A DNA stretch of 64,000 nucleotides, taken from assembly GCF_002795245.1 (NCBI RefSeq), contig NZ_PGVG01000019.1, positions 78,466-142,465 on the forward strand, read 5' to 3'. The notes under the pieces are model-generated. The model was not told the DNA's origin, made no database searches, and was given only the letters and a program-made list of their open reading frames with translations. The first letter of the stretch is position 1. The number at the start of each line of letters is the position of its first letter. The stretch comes from Bradyrhizobium forestalis (GTDB lineage Bacteria > Pseudomonadota > Alphaproteobacteria > Rhizobiales > Xanthobacteraceae). The position numbers and the translations under genes are program-made. Positions 50,826-60,006 of this stretch are shown here, one piece after another.

Positions 50826-51761
50826 ATGGCACGCGCGCCCGATGTCCACATTTGCGAGGTCGCCCCCCGCGATGGTCTCCAGAACCTGGACATCTTCGTC
50901 CCGACCGAAGCCAAATGCGCGCTGATCGACACAATCGCCGCTGCGGGTGTCCGCGAGATCGATGCCGGGTCGTTCGTCCCGCCGAAGGTCGTGCCGCAAT
51001 TCGCCGACGTCGACGCGGTGATGGCGCATGCGCTCACGCACAAATCGGCGACCATCGGTGCGCTGGTGCCGAACCCGAAGGGCGCCGAGCGCGCCATCGC
51101 AGCAGGCGTCAACGCCGTCTATTTCGTCATCTCGGCCAGCGAGACGCACAACCGCGCCAATGTGCGCCGCTCGGTCGACGAGCAGGTCGAGGGGTTTCGC
51201 GCGGTCCGCGCCGCGATCGACGCCCGGCCGGTGGGGCAGCGGCCGCAACTGATGGGCGCGATCTCCACCTCCTTCGGCTGCTCGCTGGAAGGCGAGGTGA
51301 GCGAAGCAGCCGTGTGCCGGGTTGCGCGGGCTTTTGCCGAAGCCCGTGCCGACGAGATCGGGCTTGCCGACACCGTCGGTTATGCGACGCCCAAATCGAT
51401 CCGGCAGATCGTCGCGGCGGTGCAGCGCGAGGTTGGGTCGCAAATGACCCTGCGGCTGCATCTGCACGACACGCTCGGTGCCGGACTTGCCAATGCCGTC
51501 GCCGGCCTCGAAGCGGGCATCCGCCGTTTCGATGCCGCAGTGTCCGGCCTCGGTGGCTGTCCCTTTGCCCCCGGCGCGCGGGGCAACATCGTCACCGAGG
51601 ATCTGGTGTTCATGCTGGAGCGCATGGGACTCTCCACCGGCATCGACCTCGACCGCCTGATGCAGACGCGTGAGATTCTCGCCCGCCATATCCCGGCAAA
51701 ACATCTGACCGGACATCTGCACGAGGCCGGTGTCCCCAAGGTCCTGCGGAGCGCGGCATGA
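50826..51761 (+). CDS. Hydroxymethylglutaryl-CoA lyase-like enzyme
   Basis: 311 residues. TIM-barrel HMGL family with all key residues of human HMG-CoA lyase: Arg15-Asp16 (VAPRDGLQN), His212 and His214 (RLHLHDTLG), Cys245 (SGLGGCPFAPG) and Asn254 (ARGNIVTED). It should cleave 3-hydroxy-3-methylglutaryl-CoA, or a close 3-hydroxy-acyl-CoA, into acetyl-CoA and a ketone or keto acid. GGGAGA precedes the ATG. It leads a plus-strand operon with a CoA-transferase (4-base ATGA overlap) and an ABC importer, which argues for catabolism of an imported acid. Confidence 0.92.
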   Translation: MARAPDVHICEVAPRDGLQNLDIFVPTEAKCALIDTIAAAGVREIDAGSFVPPKVVPQFADVDAVMAHALTHKSATIGALVPNPKGAERAIAAGVNAVYFVISASETHNRANVRRSVDEQVEGFRAVRAAIDARPVGQRPQLMGAISTSFGCSLEGEVSEAAVCRVARAFAEARADEIGLADTVGYATPKSIRQIVAAVQREVGSQMTLRLHLHDTLGAGLANAVAGLEAGIRRFDAAVSGLGGCPFAPGARGNIVTEDLVFMLERMGLSTGIDLDRLMQTREILARHIPAKHLTGHLHEAGVPKVLRSAA

Positions 51762-52972
51762 CCATGGCTGCGCGTGAGACGGCATCGGAGCTTCGTCCGC
51801 TGGCGGGCCTTCGGGTGATCGAGTTCAGCCAGATGGTGATGGGGCCGAGCTGCGGCCTGATCCTCGCCGATCTCGGCGCCGACGTGATCAAGGTCGAGCC
51901 GCCCAAGGGGGACCGCACCCGCACCTTCAAAGGGCCCGCCGCCGGCTTCTTTGCGACCTACAGCCGCAACAAGCGCAGCATCGCGCTGGATACGTCGACC
52001 GCGGAAGGCCAGACCGTCGCACGCAGGCTGATCGAGAGCAGCGACGTCCTGATCGAGAACTTCCGGCCGGGCCTGTTGAAGCGGATCGGTCTCGACTACG
52101 AGAGCGTCGCGGCCTTCGCGCCTCGCCTGATCTATTGCTCGCTCAAGGGCTATCTGCCCGGCCCGTACGAGAACCGCCTGGCGCTCGACGAAGTCGTGCA
52201 GATGATGGGGGGCCTTGCCTACATGACCGGCTTGCCAGACCGGCCGATGCGGGCCGGCGCCTCGGTCAACGATGTCATGGGCGGCATGTTCGGCGTGATC
52301 GCGATCCAGGCTGCGCTCGCCGAACGGCAGCGCACCGGCCGAGGTCGCTACATCCAGAGCGCGCTGTACGAGAACAACGTGTTCCTGATGGCGCAGGCCA
52401 TGATGTGCGAGGTGGTCAGCGGCCAGCCCTCGATCCCGTATTCGATCAAGGACAGCCCGTGGCCGGTCTATGACCTCTTCGATACCAGGGACGGCTCGAA
52501 ACTGTTCGTCACCATCGTCGGTGAAGAGCAATGGGAGGCATTCTGCCGCGCCTTCGATCGTGAAGCCTGGCTCGCTGACCCGCGCTTTGCGACGAGCAAC
52601 GACCGCGTCGATCATCGCAACTGGCTTATCCCGGAGATCGCGAAGATCTTCAAGCAATGGGACAAGGCCGATCTCGCCGCGCGCCTCGAGCAGCTCGATC
52701 TACCCTACGCGCCGGTGAACAAGCCCGGCGATCTCTTCGACGACCCGCATCTGAACCGGTCGGGTGGCCTGACCGACATTCGGCTTCCTGACGGCCGCGA
52801 GGCCAAGACGCCGCTCTTGCCGATTTCCATGGACGGAAGGCGCCTGCCCAACCGCTACGACCCTCCTGAGATCGGTGAGCACAGCGGCGAGATCCTGAGC
52901 GAGATCGGGATGTCTGCGAAGGACATAGAAGTGCTGCGGCAAGCGGGGACGATCAAGGTCGCTCCGTCCTGA
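51758..52972 (+). CDS. Class III (CaiB/BaiF) CoA-transferase
   Basis: 404 residues, starting in the ATGA of the lyase stop. Typical CaiB/BaiF fold: GLRVIEFSQMVMGPSCGLIL, ADLGADVIKVEPPKGDRTRT, SRNKRSIALDTSTAEGQ, DVLIENFRPGLLKRIGLDYE, with the central LALDEVVQMMGGLAYMTG and GASVNDVMGGMFGVIAIQAA that hold the active-site Asp region. It moves CoA from a donor such as succinyl-CoA to a carboxylic acid. The tight coupling to the lyase implies that its product feeds the lyase. The exact acid cannot be read from sequence. Confidence 0.93.
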   Translation: MTMAARETASELRPLAGLRVIEFSQMVMGPSCGLILADLGADVIKVEPPKGDRTRTFKGPAAGFFATYSRNKRSIALDTSTAEGQTVARRLIESSDVLIENFRPGLLKRIGLDYESVAAFAPRLIYCSLKGYLPGPYENRLALDEVVQMMGGLAYMTGLPDRPMRAGASVNDVMGGMFGVIAIQAALAERQRTGRGRYIQSALYENNVFLMAQAMMCEVVSGQPSIPYSIKDSPWPVYDLFDTRDGSKLFVTIVGEEQWEAFCRAFDREAWLADPRFATSNDRVDHRNWLIPEIAKIFKQWDKADLAARLEQLDLPYAPVNKPGDLFDDPHLNRSGGLTDIRLPDGREAKTPLLPISMDGRRLPNRYDPPEIGEHSGEILSEIGMSAKDIEVLRQAGTIKVAPS

Positions 52973-53013
52973 CCGATCGACGCAACCGAACAAAACCAAG
53001 GGAGGAGGAGCAC

Positions 53014-54060
53014 ATGAGCATCACCAGGCGCCAGGCGCTGATCGCGGGCTCCGCGTGGGCCGGCGCATCGCTGCTGCCGGGACAGTTGCGCGCCGAGGCC
53101 AAGCAGGTCTCGCTCGCGTTCGGGCCGGTCTCGCCGGTCTACGCCATCGGCATGATCGCGGAGCTGAAGGGGTACTTCAAGGACGAAGGGCTCGATTCCA
53201 AGCTCGTCACCGGCAATGCCGGCACGTTCGGCCGCCAGACGTTGGCGGCGGGGCAGGCGCTGTTCGCGCATGGCGATGCCAGCCATCCGCTCCAGCTCGG
53301 TGCGCGCGGCAAGCCCTGCAAGATCCTGCTCGCGACCGAGATGGTGTGCTCCTACGCCAGCATCATGGTCCGGCAGGACCTCTACGACAGCGGCATCAAT
53401 TCGGTCGAGAAGCTCGCGGACTATAAGCGCGCCGACGGCGCCAAGCCGATCGTCGCGGCGACCGCCATCGGGTCGGGCACCTGGGTGTTCGGCACCTATG
53501 TGTTCGAGGCGCGCGGGCTCGGCGGCAAGGTGAACTGGGTTGCGGGCGGCGGCACCAACACGATGTTCCCCTCGCTCCAGACCAAGCAGTTCGACGCCAT
53601 CATGGCGCCGCCGAGCTGGATCGTCGAGGTCGAGAAGAAAGGCTTTGGCAGGACGATCTACGACACGTCCAAGCCCGGTGTGTTCGAGAAGGATTTCGGC
53701 GGGACGCTGCCCGTGCTCGTGATCTACACGCTCCAGGACACGGTCGAGCAGGACAAGGCAATGGTGCAGGCCTATGTCAATGCGATCTACCGTGCGATGG
53801 CGTTCGTGAAGGCGACGCCGCTCGCGGAGGTGCAGGCGCTGGTCACGCCGAAATACTTCGCAGGGATCGACCCCGATGCGGTCAGCGCCGAGCTCGGCTT
53901 CGACAAGTCGACCTGGGCCTATGACGGTGTCATCGAAAAAGCCTCGTTCGAACGCGGCGCCAAGCCCTGGTACCGCAAGGGAACCGATATTCCCGAGACC
54001 AGATATGAGGATGTCGTCGACATGAGCTTCCTCCAGGCGGCCAGGGCGAAATACAAATGA
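53014..54060 (+). CDS. ABC transporter substrate-binding protein (NMT1/SsuA-like)
   Basis: 348 residues. A Tat-type signal (TRRQALIAGSAWAGASLLPG) leads to a periplasmic binding protein of the NMT1/THI5-like type: VSLAFGPVSPVYAIGMIAEL, KGYFKDEGLDSKLVTGNAGT, then MAPPSWIVEVEKKGFGRTIY. The fold is used for sulfonates, nitrate, taurine, aromatic and dicarboxylic acids. Its genome position after the lyase and CoA-transferase suggests an organic acid ligand. The stop codon overlaps the ATPase start by 4 bases. Confidence 0.9.
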   Translation: MSITRRQALIAGSAWAGASLLPGQLRAEAKQVSLAFGPVSPVYAIGMIAELKGYFKDEGLDSKLVTGNAGTFGRQTLAAGQALFAHGDASHPLQLGARGKPCKILLATEMVCSYASIMVRQDLYDSGINSVEKLADYKRADGAKPIVAATAIGSGTWVFGTYVFEARGLGGKVNWVAGGGTNTMFPSLQTKQFDAIMAPPSWIVEVEKKGFGRTIYDTSKPGVFEKDFGGTLPVLVIYTLQDTVEQDKAMVQAYVNAIYRAMAFVKATPLAEVQALVTPKYFAGIDPDAVSAELGFDKSTWAYDGVIEKASFERGAKPWYRKGTDIPETRYEDVVDMSFLQAARAKYK

Positions 54061-54902
54061 TCGCCGCGCCAGGCCAGGGCCTCGCGCTCGCGCATGAGGA
54101 TCAAACGGCGGCAGCGCGTACGCGCATCGCCGTGCAGGGGCTTGCCAAGCGCTTCAACGCGTCCGGCCGCGAGTTCGTGGCGGTGGACAACGTGTCCTTC
54201 GAGGTCAAGCAGGGCGAATTCGTCGCCCTGCTTGGTCCATCCGGCTGCGGCAAGAGCACCATCCTCAACATGGTTGCGGGGCTGCTGCCGCGCTCGGGCG
54301 GACGCATCCTGATCGACGAGGACACAGTCGAAACCGGCAAGGTCAACCCCAGGGTTGGTTACGTGTTCCAGCGCGATACGCTGTTTCCCTGGCGGACCGT
54401 GGAGCAGAACATCGGCTATGGGCTGGAGATCGCGGGACTGCCGAGGACCGAGCGCGCAGGACGGGTTGCTGCGGCTGTCGAGAAGGCTGGCCTCTCGGGC
54501 TTTGCGCAGAGCTTTCCGCGGATGCTGTCCGGAGGCATGCGCCAGCGCGTTGCCTTGATGCGCACGCTGATCCTGGAGCCCGAGATCCTGCTGATGGATG
54601 AGCCGTTCGGTGCGCTCGACACCCACACCAAGCTCGAGATGCACAAGACGCTGCTGGAGATCTGGGAGCGCGAGCGGCAGACTGTGCTGTTCGTGACGCA
54701 CGATCTCGGCGAAGCCCTGACGCTGGCGAGCCGCATCATCCTGCTCTCGGCGCGGCCCGGGCGGCTCAAGGAAGATTTCGACGTCGCCATCCCGCGTCCG
54801 CGCGATCCCGTCGCCGTGCGCGAGACCGCCGAGTTCGGCAGGCTTTATTCCCACATCTGGCATTCCCTCGGCGAAGAATTCCGCCGCACCAGGGCCGATT
54901 GA
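54057..54902 (+). CDS. ABC transporter ATPase (SsuB/TauB-like)
   Basis: 281 residues, starting in the ATGA overlap with the binding protein. Walker A GPSGCGKSTILNMVAGLLPR, Q-loop VFQRDTLFPWRTVEQNIGYG, signature LSGGMRQRVALMRTLILEPE, Walker B ILLMDEPFGALD and the switch His in FVTHDLGEAL are all intact. It energises import by the permease that follows at 2 bases. Similar to sulfonate- and taurine-importer ATPases; the ligand is set by the binding protein. Confidence 0.95.
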   Translation: MIAAPGQGLALAHEDQTAAARTRIAVQGLAKRFNASGREFVAVDNVSFEVKQGEFVALLGPSGCGKSTILNMVAGLLPRSGGRILIDEDTVETGKVNPRVGYVFQRDTLFPWRTVEQNIGYGLEIAGLPRTERAGRVAAAVEKAGLSGFAQSFPRMLSGGMRQRVALMRTLILEPEILLMDEPFGALDTHTKLEMHKTLLEIWERERQTVLFVTHDLGEALTLASRIILLSARPGRLKEDFDVAIPRPRDPVAVRETAEFGRLYSHIWHSLGEEFRRTRAD

Positions 54903-54904
54903 CC

Positions 54905-55756
54905 ATGTCCAACAGCCGCATCGTCATCCTGTTCTGGCAACTGGCCATTCTCGCAGTCGTTCTCGTCGTCTGGCAGTGGGGCTTCGAATGGAGCAAGGCG
55001 CTGCTGCCGAAGGCTTACGTGCCGAAGATCCTCGATCCCTATTTCGTCGCCAAGCCGTCGCTGATCTGGCAGAGCTTCCTGCGCCTCGGCTGCTTTGCCG
55101 ATACGAACGGCTTCGCCGCCTGCATCACGGGCAACGACAACAATCTGTGGCTTGCGACGCTCGTCACGCTGAAGAACACCTGGTGGGGCTTTCTGTTCGG
55201 CTCGGCGAGCGGCATCGCGGCCGGCCTAGTCCTCGGCCGTTCGGACTTCCTTGCCCGCGTGTTCGGACCCTACATCGTCGCGCTCAATTCGATACCGCGC
55301 ATCGCGCTGGTACCGCTCGTCATTCTGATCTTTGGCCTCGGCGATCTCTCCAAGATCGCAACCGCTTGGCTCGTCGTGTTCTTCGTGGTGTTCTTCAACA
55401 CCTTCGAGGGAACGCGTGCGGTCGACCGCGATCAGATTGCCGCCGCCCGTCTGCTCGGCGCCAGCGAATTCACGGTGCTGCGCACGGTCGTGATCCCCTC
55501 CGCGCTCGCCTGGGTATTTGCGTCGCTGCTGCCCGCCGTATCCTTTGCGCTGATCGGCGTCATCGTCGGGGAATTCATCGGCGCCGAACGTGGGCTAGGC
55601 AAGCTCATCATCGAAGCCGAGGCGCGCGCCAATGCCAGCGAGATGATGGTCGCCATCTTCGTCATGATGTTCGTCGGCATCCTGCTGGCGATCGCGGTAC
55701 GCTCGCTGCAGTCCTACCTCTTGCGATGGCAGCCGCAATTCGAGGCCTCGGCGTAG
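54905..55756 (+). CDS. ABC transporter permease (SsuC/TauC-like)
   Basis: 283 residues from the ATG at 54905; a TTG at 54899 overlapping the ATPase stop is less likely. Six membrane segments, with the EAA loop FFNTFEGTRAVDRDQIAAAR, LLGASEFTVLRTVVIPSALA contacting the ATPase. The periplasmic loop after the first helix (about 55-80) is longer than usual and holds two Cys (LRLGCFADTNGFAACITG) that could form a disulfide. It completes the importer; the operon ends near 55756, convergent with the methyltransferase. Confidence 0.92.
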   Translation: MSNSRIVILFWQLAILAVVLVVWQWGFEWSKALLPKAYVPKILDPYFVAKPSLIWQSFLRLGCFADTNGFAACITGNDNNLWLATLVTLKNTWWGFLFGSASGIAAGLVLGRSDFLARVFGPYIVALNSIPRIALVPLVILIFGLGDLSKIATAWLVVFFVVFFNTFEGTRAVDRDQIAAARLLGASEFTVLRTVVIPSALAWVFASLLPAVSFALIGVIVGEFIGAERGLGKLIIEAEARANASEMMVAIFVMMFVGILLAIAVRSLQSYLLRWQPQFEASA

Positions 55757-55766
55757 CAGCCTGGCG

Positions 55767-57014
55767 TTACCGGCTGAACCGTGCCACCAGCTCGACATGC
55801 GGCGTGTGGCGGAACTGATCGACCGGCACCACCGCCTCCAGCCGATAGCCGCCGTCGATCAGCAGCCGCGCGTCGCGGGAAAAGGTTGCGGCGTTGCAGG
55901 ACACCGCGACCACGATGGGCACCTTGCTCGCGGCGAGCTTCAACGCCTGCGCCTGCGCGCCCTGGCGCGGCGGGTCGAACACCACGGCGTCGAAATCGCG
56001 CAGCTCCTGCGGCACCAGGGGGCGGCGGAACAGATCGCGCGGCTCGCACCTGATCGGCTTCAGGCCCGGCGTGCGCGCGGCTCTCGCGAGGGCCGCGACG
56101 GCGCCGGCGTCGCTGTCATAGGCGGTGACGCGGGCCTTCTCGGCGAGCCGCAGAGCGAACGGGCCGACGCCGCAAAAGAGATCGGCGACCTCCTTGGCCT
56201 TGCCGATGCGCTCGGTGACGAGTGCCGCAAGCGTCTCCTCGCCCGCCACCGTCGCCTGCAGGAACGAGCCCGGCGGCAGCGTCACCTCCGCGCGGCCCAT
56301 CTTCACCGTCGGTGGCAGGCGTTGCAGCACCAGCTCGCCGTGCCGGGTCAGTCGTGCCAGGCGATGCTGCTCGGCGACGCGCGACAGCACTGTCACCAGC
56401 GGCGTCGGCAGCGGGCCGGAGCCGCGCACGTCGATATCGAGGCCGTTGGCGGTGGCGGTGACCTGGATATCGAGCGGCTTCGTCACCGGCATCCTGGATG
56501 TCAGCGGCTCGGCCAGTGCCCAGGCCGCATCAAGCGCGCCGTCGAGCGCGGGATCGAGGATGGGACAGCGATGAATCGGAATGACGTCATGCGAGCTCGT
56601 CGCAGAGAATCCGACCTTGAGGATGTCGTGCGTGCCGAACCGGCCGTGCAGCGTGATGCGCCGGCGCCCGGCGCCGTGGGCATCGACCAGCGGCGCCACC
56701 TCGCAATCGATGCCGGCCTGCGCCAGCGTTTCAACCACGATATTGCGTTTCCAGGCGCGATACGGCTCAGCCGCCCAATGCTGGATGGCGCAGCCGCCAC
56801 AGACGCCGAAATGCGGGCAGAACGGCTCGACGCGCTCGGGGCTTGCGACCTCCACCGCGAGCAGCTTGCGGCGGTCGGGATGGTGGCCCGCGACATGATC
56901 GACCTCGACGGTCTCGCCACCGAGCGTGTAGGGCACATAGATTGCTTCGCCGGCCTCGAGGCAGACGCCGTCACCGCGATGGCCGACATGATCGATCTTG
57001 ATGCGCTCAACCAC
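55767..57014 (-). CDS. RlmD/TrmA-type uracil-C5 RNA methyltransferase
   Basis: 415 residues from a GTG at 57014 that overlaps the end of tlyA by 8 bases. It has an N-terminal TRAM-like barrel (VVERIKIDHVGHRGDGVCLE), the [4Fe-4S] cysteines in FCPHFGVCGGCAIQHWAAEP plus a fourth downstream, the SAM motif VADLFCGVGPFALRLAEKAR, FDPPRQGAQA and the catalytic VAVSCNAATFSRDARLL (the nucleophile Cys). It should make m5U in rRNA (position 1939 in E. coli 23S is the RlmD site). The choice between RlmD, RlmC and TrmA rests on the Fe-S domain and is not certain. Confidence 0.9.
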   Translation of the reverse strand: MVERIKIDHVGHRGDGVCLEAGEAIYVPYTLGGETVEVDHVAGHHPDRRKLLAVEVASPERVEPFCPHFGVCGGCAIQHWAAEPYRAWKRNIVVETLAQAGIDCEVAPLVDAHGAGRRRITLHGRFGTHDILKVGFSATSSHDVIPIHRCPILDPALDGALDAAWALAEPLTSRMPVTKPLDIQVTATANGLDIDVRGSGPLPTPLVTVLSRVAEQHRLARLTRHGELVLQRLPPTVKMGRAEVTLPPGSFLQATVAGEETLAALVTERIGKAKEVADLFCGVGPFALRLAEKARVTAYDSDAGAVAALARAARTPGLKPIRCEPRDLFRRPLVPQELRDFDAVVFDPPRQGAQAQALKLAASKVPIVVAVSCNAATFSRDARLLIDGGYRLEAVVPVDQFRHTPHVELVARFSR

Positions 57015-57741
57015 GGCGCGCGCCCAGGAAGAATTCGATATTGCCGTCGCCGCCCGTGATCGGCGAGGGGAACACCTCGATGTCGGTGCAGCCGAGCGAA
57101 GCGGCAAAGGCCGCGATGTCGTCGCAGATCTCCTGGTGCACGGCGGCGTTGCGGATGATGCCCTTCTTGTTGTGCTTCCGGTCCGCCTCGAATTGCGGCT
57201 TGATCAGTGCCAGCAGGCTCATCGGCGCGGCCGCCAGCGACAGCGCCACCGGCAGCACCGTCTTCAGCGAAATGAAGCTGACGTCGATCACGACGATATC
57301 GGGCCGCGCCGGCAGGCGCTTGCCCTCATAACTGCGGATGTCGGTCTCCTCCATCGACACGATCTTCGGATGATCGCGCAGCGAGGGATGCAGCTGGCTG
57401 CTGCCGACGTCGATTGCGAACACCAGGCTGGCACCGTTCGCCAGCAGCACCTCGGTGAAGCCGCCGGTGGAGGCGCCGACGTCGAGGCAGACATGGTCCT
57501 CGATATCGATCGGGTATCGCTCCAGCGCCCCGGCGAGCTTGACGCCGCCGCGGGAGACGTAGGGGTGCGCGGGCTCGGCCTGGATCACCGCGTCCTCAGC
57601 GATCGTCTCCGACGGTTTCGAGACCCGCTTGTCATCGGCCGTGACGAGCCCGGCTTCGATGGCCGCGCGTGCCCGCGCCCGGCTCTCGAACAGGCCGCGC
57701 TCGACCAGCAATACATCCGCGCGCTTGCGGGGAGGGGACAT
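57007..57741 (-). CDS. tlyA: TlyA-family rRNA 2'-O-methyltransferase
   Basis: 244 residues from the ATG at 57741. An N-terminal S4 RNA-binding domain (KRADVLLVERGLFESRARAR) is followed by the FtsJ-type methyltransferase (about 60-240): AHPYVSRGGVKLAGALERYP, CLDVGASTGGFTEVLLANGA, IVVIDVSFISLKTVLPVALS, ALIKPQFEADRKHN. TlyA methylates ribose in 16S and 23S rRNA and its loss gives capreomycin resistance in mycobacteria. It lies just before the RlmD-like gene, with which it overlaps. Confidence 0.92.
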   Translation of the reverse strand: MSPPRKRADVLLVERGLFESRARARAAIEAGLVTADDKRVSKPSETIAEDAVIQAEPAHPYVSRGGVKLAGALERYPIDIEDHVCLDVGASTGGFTEVLLANGASLVFAIDVGSSQLHPSLRDHPKIVSMEETDIRSYEGKRLPARPDIVVIDVSFISLKTVLPVALSLAAAPMSLLALIKPQFEADRKHNKKGIIRNAAVHQEICDDIAAFAASLGCTDIEVFPSPITGGDGNIEFFLGARRG

Positions 57742-57936
57742 CGGATCTCCGGGGCGATGAAAGGCTAATGTAGCGATCAATCACGCGGCCGCCATCCGGA
57801 CGCAAGCTCGAACGCGGCCAGATCGTCGGACGTCGATGGGCATCTTGGCCGGCGTCACCAGCGGGCAGCTGACACGGCCGACATTTCATGAAGCGAGAAG
57901 ATGTGGGATCGAGATATGCGCCACAGCGCATGCTCT

Positions 57937-58059
57937 GCTCCCTCCCCCGCTTGCGGGGGAGGGCCGGGGAGAGGGTTGTCTCCGCGAGGAAGAACCTTCA
58001 AGAGGCGAAAGCCCTCACCCGACGCTGCGCGTCGACCTCTCCCGCAAGCGGGAGAGGTG
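57937..58059. repeat. Palindromic repeat with CTCTCCCGCAAGCGGGAGAG ends
   Basis: CTCCCCCGCTTGCGGGGGAG at the left and CTCTCCCGCAAGCGGGAGAG at the right; the centre has GCGAGG...AGAGGCGAAAG and a GACGCTGCGCGTC palindrome. Nested like the elements at 27199, 41144 and 63737. Between tlyA and dxs. Confidence 0.8.
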
Positions 58060-58065
58060 AAACCA

Positions 58066-59994
58066 TCAAGCCAGCTTGACCGTCTCGGTCTTCACGTCCT
58101 TGCCGAGCGCCTCGAACACCTTGGCGACGATGCCCTTGGCGTCGAGGCCGGCGCGGCCGTACATCGCGGCCGGCGTGTCGTGGTCCTGGAACACGTCGGG
58201 CAGCACCATCGAGCGGAACTTGACCATGCCGGTGTCGAGCACGCCCTGATCGGTCAGGAACTGCGCGACGTGCGACCCGAAACCGCCGACCGAGCCTTCC
58301 TCGATCGTGATCAGGATCTCATGGTCGCGGGCGAGCTTGAGCACCAGCTCGGTGTCGAGCGGCTTCATGAAGCGCGCGTCCGCAATCGTGGTCGACAGGC
58401 CATGGGCGGCGAGCTCGTCAGCAGCCTTCTCGCATTCGGCGAGGCGCGTGCCGAAGGAGAGCAGGGCGATCTTGCTGCCCTGGCGGATCATGCGGCCCTT
58501 GCCGATCTCGAGCGGAATGCCGACTTCGGGCATCTCGACGCCGCGGCCTTCGCCGCGCGGATAGCGCAGCGAGCTCGGACGGTCGTCGATTGCGACCTGG
58601 GTCGCGACCATGTGCACCAGCTCGGCTTCGTCGCTAGCCGCCATGATCACCATGTTCGGCAGGCAGCCGAGATAGGCGTTGTCGAACGAGCCGGCATGCG
58701 TCGCGCCGTCGGCGCCGACAAGGCCGGCGCGGTCGATGGCGAAGCGGACGGGCAGGTTCTGGATCGCGACGTCGTGCACGATCTGGTCGTAGCCGCGCTG
58801 CAGGAAGGTCGAGTAGATCGCGCAGAACGGCTTGTAGCCTTCGGTCGCAAGACCTGCGGCAAAGGTCACCGCGTGCTGCTCGGCGATGCCGACATCGAAG
58901 GTGCGATCGGGGAAGGCCTTGTTGAAGATGTCGACGCCGGTGCCCGACGGCATCGCCGCGGTGATGGCGACGATCTTGTCGTCCTTCTGCGCTTCCTTGA
59001 CGAGGCTCTGGCCGAACACGTTCTGATAGGCCGGCGCGTTCGGCTTGGCCTTGGCCTGGGTGCCGGTCGCGACGTCGAACTTGACGACGGCGTGGTACTT
59101 GTCCGCGGACGCTTCAGCCGGGCCGTAGCCCTTGCCCTTCTGCGTCACGACGTGGACCAGGATCGGGCCGGTCTCCATGTCGCGGACGTTCTTCAGCACC
59201 GGCAGGAGATGGTCGAGGTTGTGGCCGTCGATCGGACCGACATAATAGAAGCCGAGCTCCTCGAACAGCGTGCCGCCGTCCATCATGAAGCCGCGGGAAT
59301 ATTCTTCGACGCGATTGGCGCGGTTGGCGAGGATCTTGGGCAGGCGCTTGTTGATCTGCTTGGCCGCATCGCGCAGCGTGCGATAGGTCTTGCCCGAGTA
59401 GAGCCGCGACAGATAGGCGCTCATGGCGCCGACCGGCGGCGCGATCGACATGTCGTTGTCGTTGAGGATGACGATCAGGCGCGAGTTCATCGCGCCCGCA
59501 TTGTTCATGGCCTCATAGGCCATGCCGGCCGACATCGCGCCGTCACCGATCACGGCGATAACGTTGTTCTTGCCGCCGGAGAGGTCGCGCGCCACCGCCA
59601 TGCCGAGGCCGGCGGAGATCGAGGTCGAGGAATGCGCCGCGCCGAACGGATCGTAGTCGCTCTCGCTGCGCTTGGTGAAGCCGGACAGGCCGCCGCCGGT
59701 GCGCAGCGTGCGGATGCGGTCGCGTCGGCCGGTGAGGATCTTGTGCGGATAGGCCTGGTGGCCGACGTCCCAGATCAGCCGGTCGCGCGGCGTGTCAAAG
59801 ACGTAGTGGATCGCGGTGGTGAGCTCGACCACGCCGAGGCCCGCGCCGAAGTGACCGCCGGTCACCGAGACGGCATCGATGGTCTCCTGCCGCAGCTCGT
59901 CGGCCACCTGGCGAACCTGCTCGACCTTGAGCTTGCGCAGGTCTTCCGGCGTCCGGATGGTGTCGAGAAGCGGCGTCTTACTGTATGCGTTCAC
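58066..59994 (-). CDS. dxs: 1-deoxy-D-xylulose-5-phosphate synthase
   Basis: 642 residues from a GTG at 59994 (VNAYSKTPLLDTIRTPEDLR); a TTG at 60006 would add four. It is a complete transketolase-like enzyme: thiamine site IAVIGDGAMSAGMAYEAMNN, the substrate-region DVGHQAYPHKILTGRRD, AHSSTSISAGLGMAVARD, central FDVGIAEQHAVTFAAGLATE, and C-terminal IDRAGLVGADGATHAG. It condenses pyruvate and glyceraldehyde-3-phosphate to start isoprenoid, thiamine and pyridoxal precursor supply. It lies downstream of xseB on the same strand. Confidence 0.96.
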   Translation of the reverse strand: MNAYSKTPLLDTIRTPEDLRKLKVEQVRQVADELRQETIDAVSVTGGHFGAGLGVVELTTAIHYVFDTPRDRLIWDVGHQAYPHKILTGRRDRIRTLRTGGGLSGFTKRSESDYDPFGAAHSSTSISAGLGMAVARDLSGGKNNVIAVIGDGAMSAGMAYEAMNNAGAMNSRLIVILNDNDMSIAPPVGAMSAYLSRLYSGKTYRTLRDAAKQINKRLPKILANRANRVEEYSRGFMMDGGTLFEELGFYYVGPIDGHNLDHLLPVLKNVRDMETGPILVHVVTQKGKGYGPAEASADKYHAVVKFDVATGTQAKAKPNAPAYQNVFGQSLVKEAQKDDKIVAITAAMPSGTGVDIFNKAFPDRTFDVGIAEQHAVTFAAGLATEGYKPFCAIYSTFLQRGYDQIVHDVAIQNLPVRFAIDRAGLVGADGATHAGSFDNAYLGCLPNMVIMAASDEAELVHMVATQVAIDDRPSSLRYPRGEGRGVEMPEVGIPLEIGKGRMIRQGSKIALLSFGTRLAECEKAADELAAHGLSTTIADARFMKPLDTELVLKLARDHEILITIEEGSVGGFGSHVAQFLTDQGVLDTGMVKFRSMVLPDVFQDHDTPAAMYGRAGLDAKGIVAKVFEALGKDVKTETVKLA

Positions 59995-60006
59995 GGCGAT
60001 TTCCAA

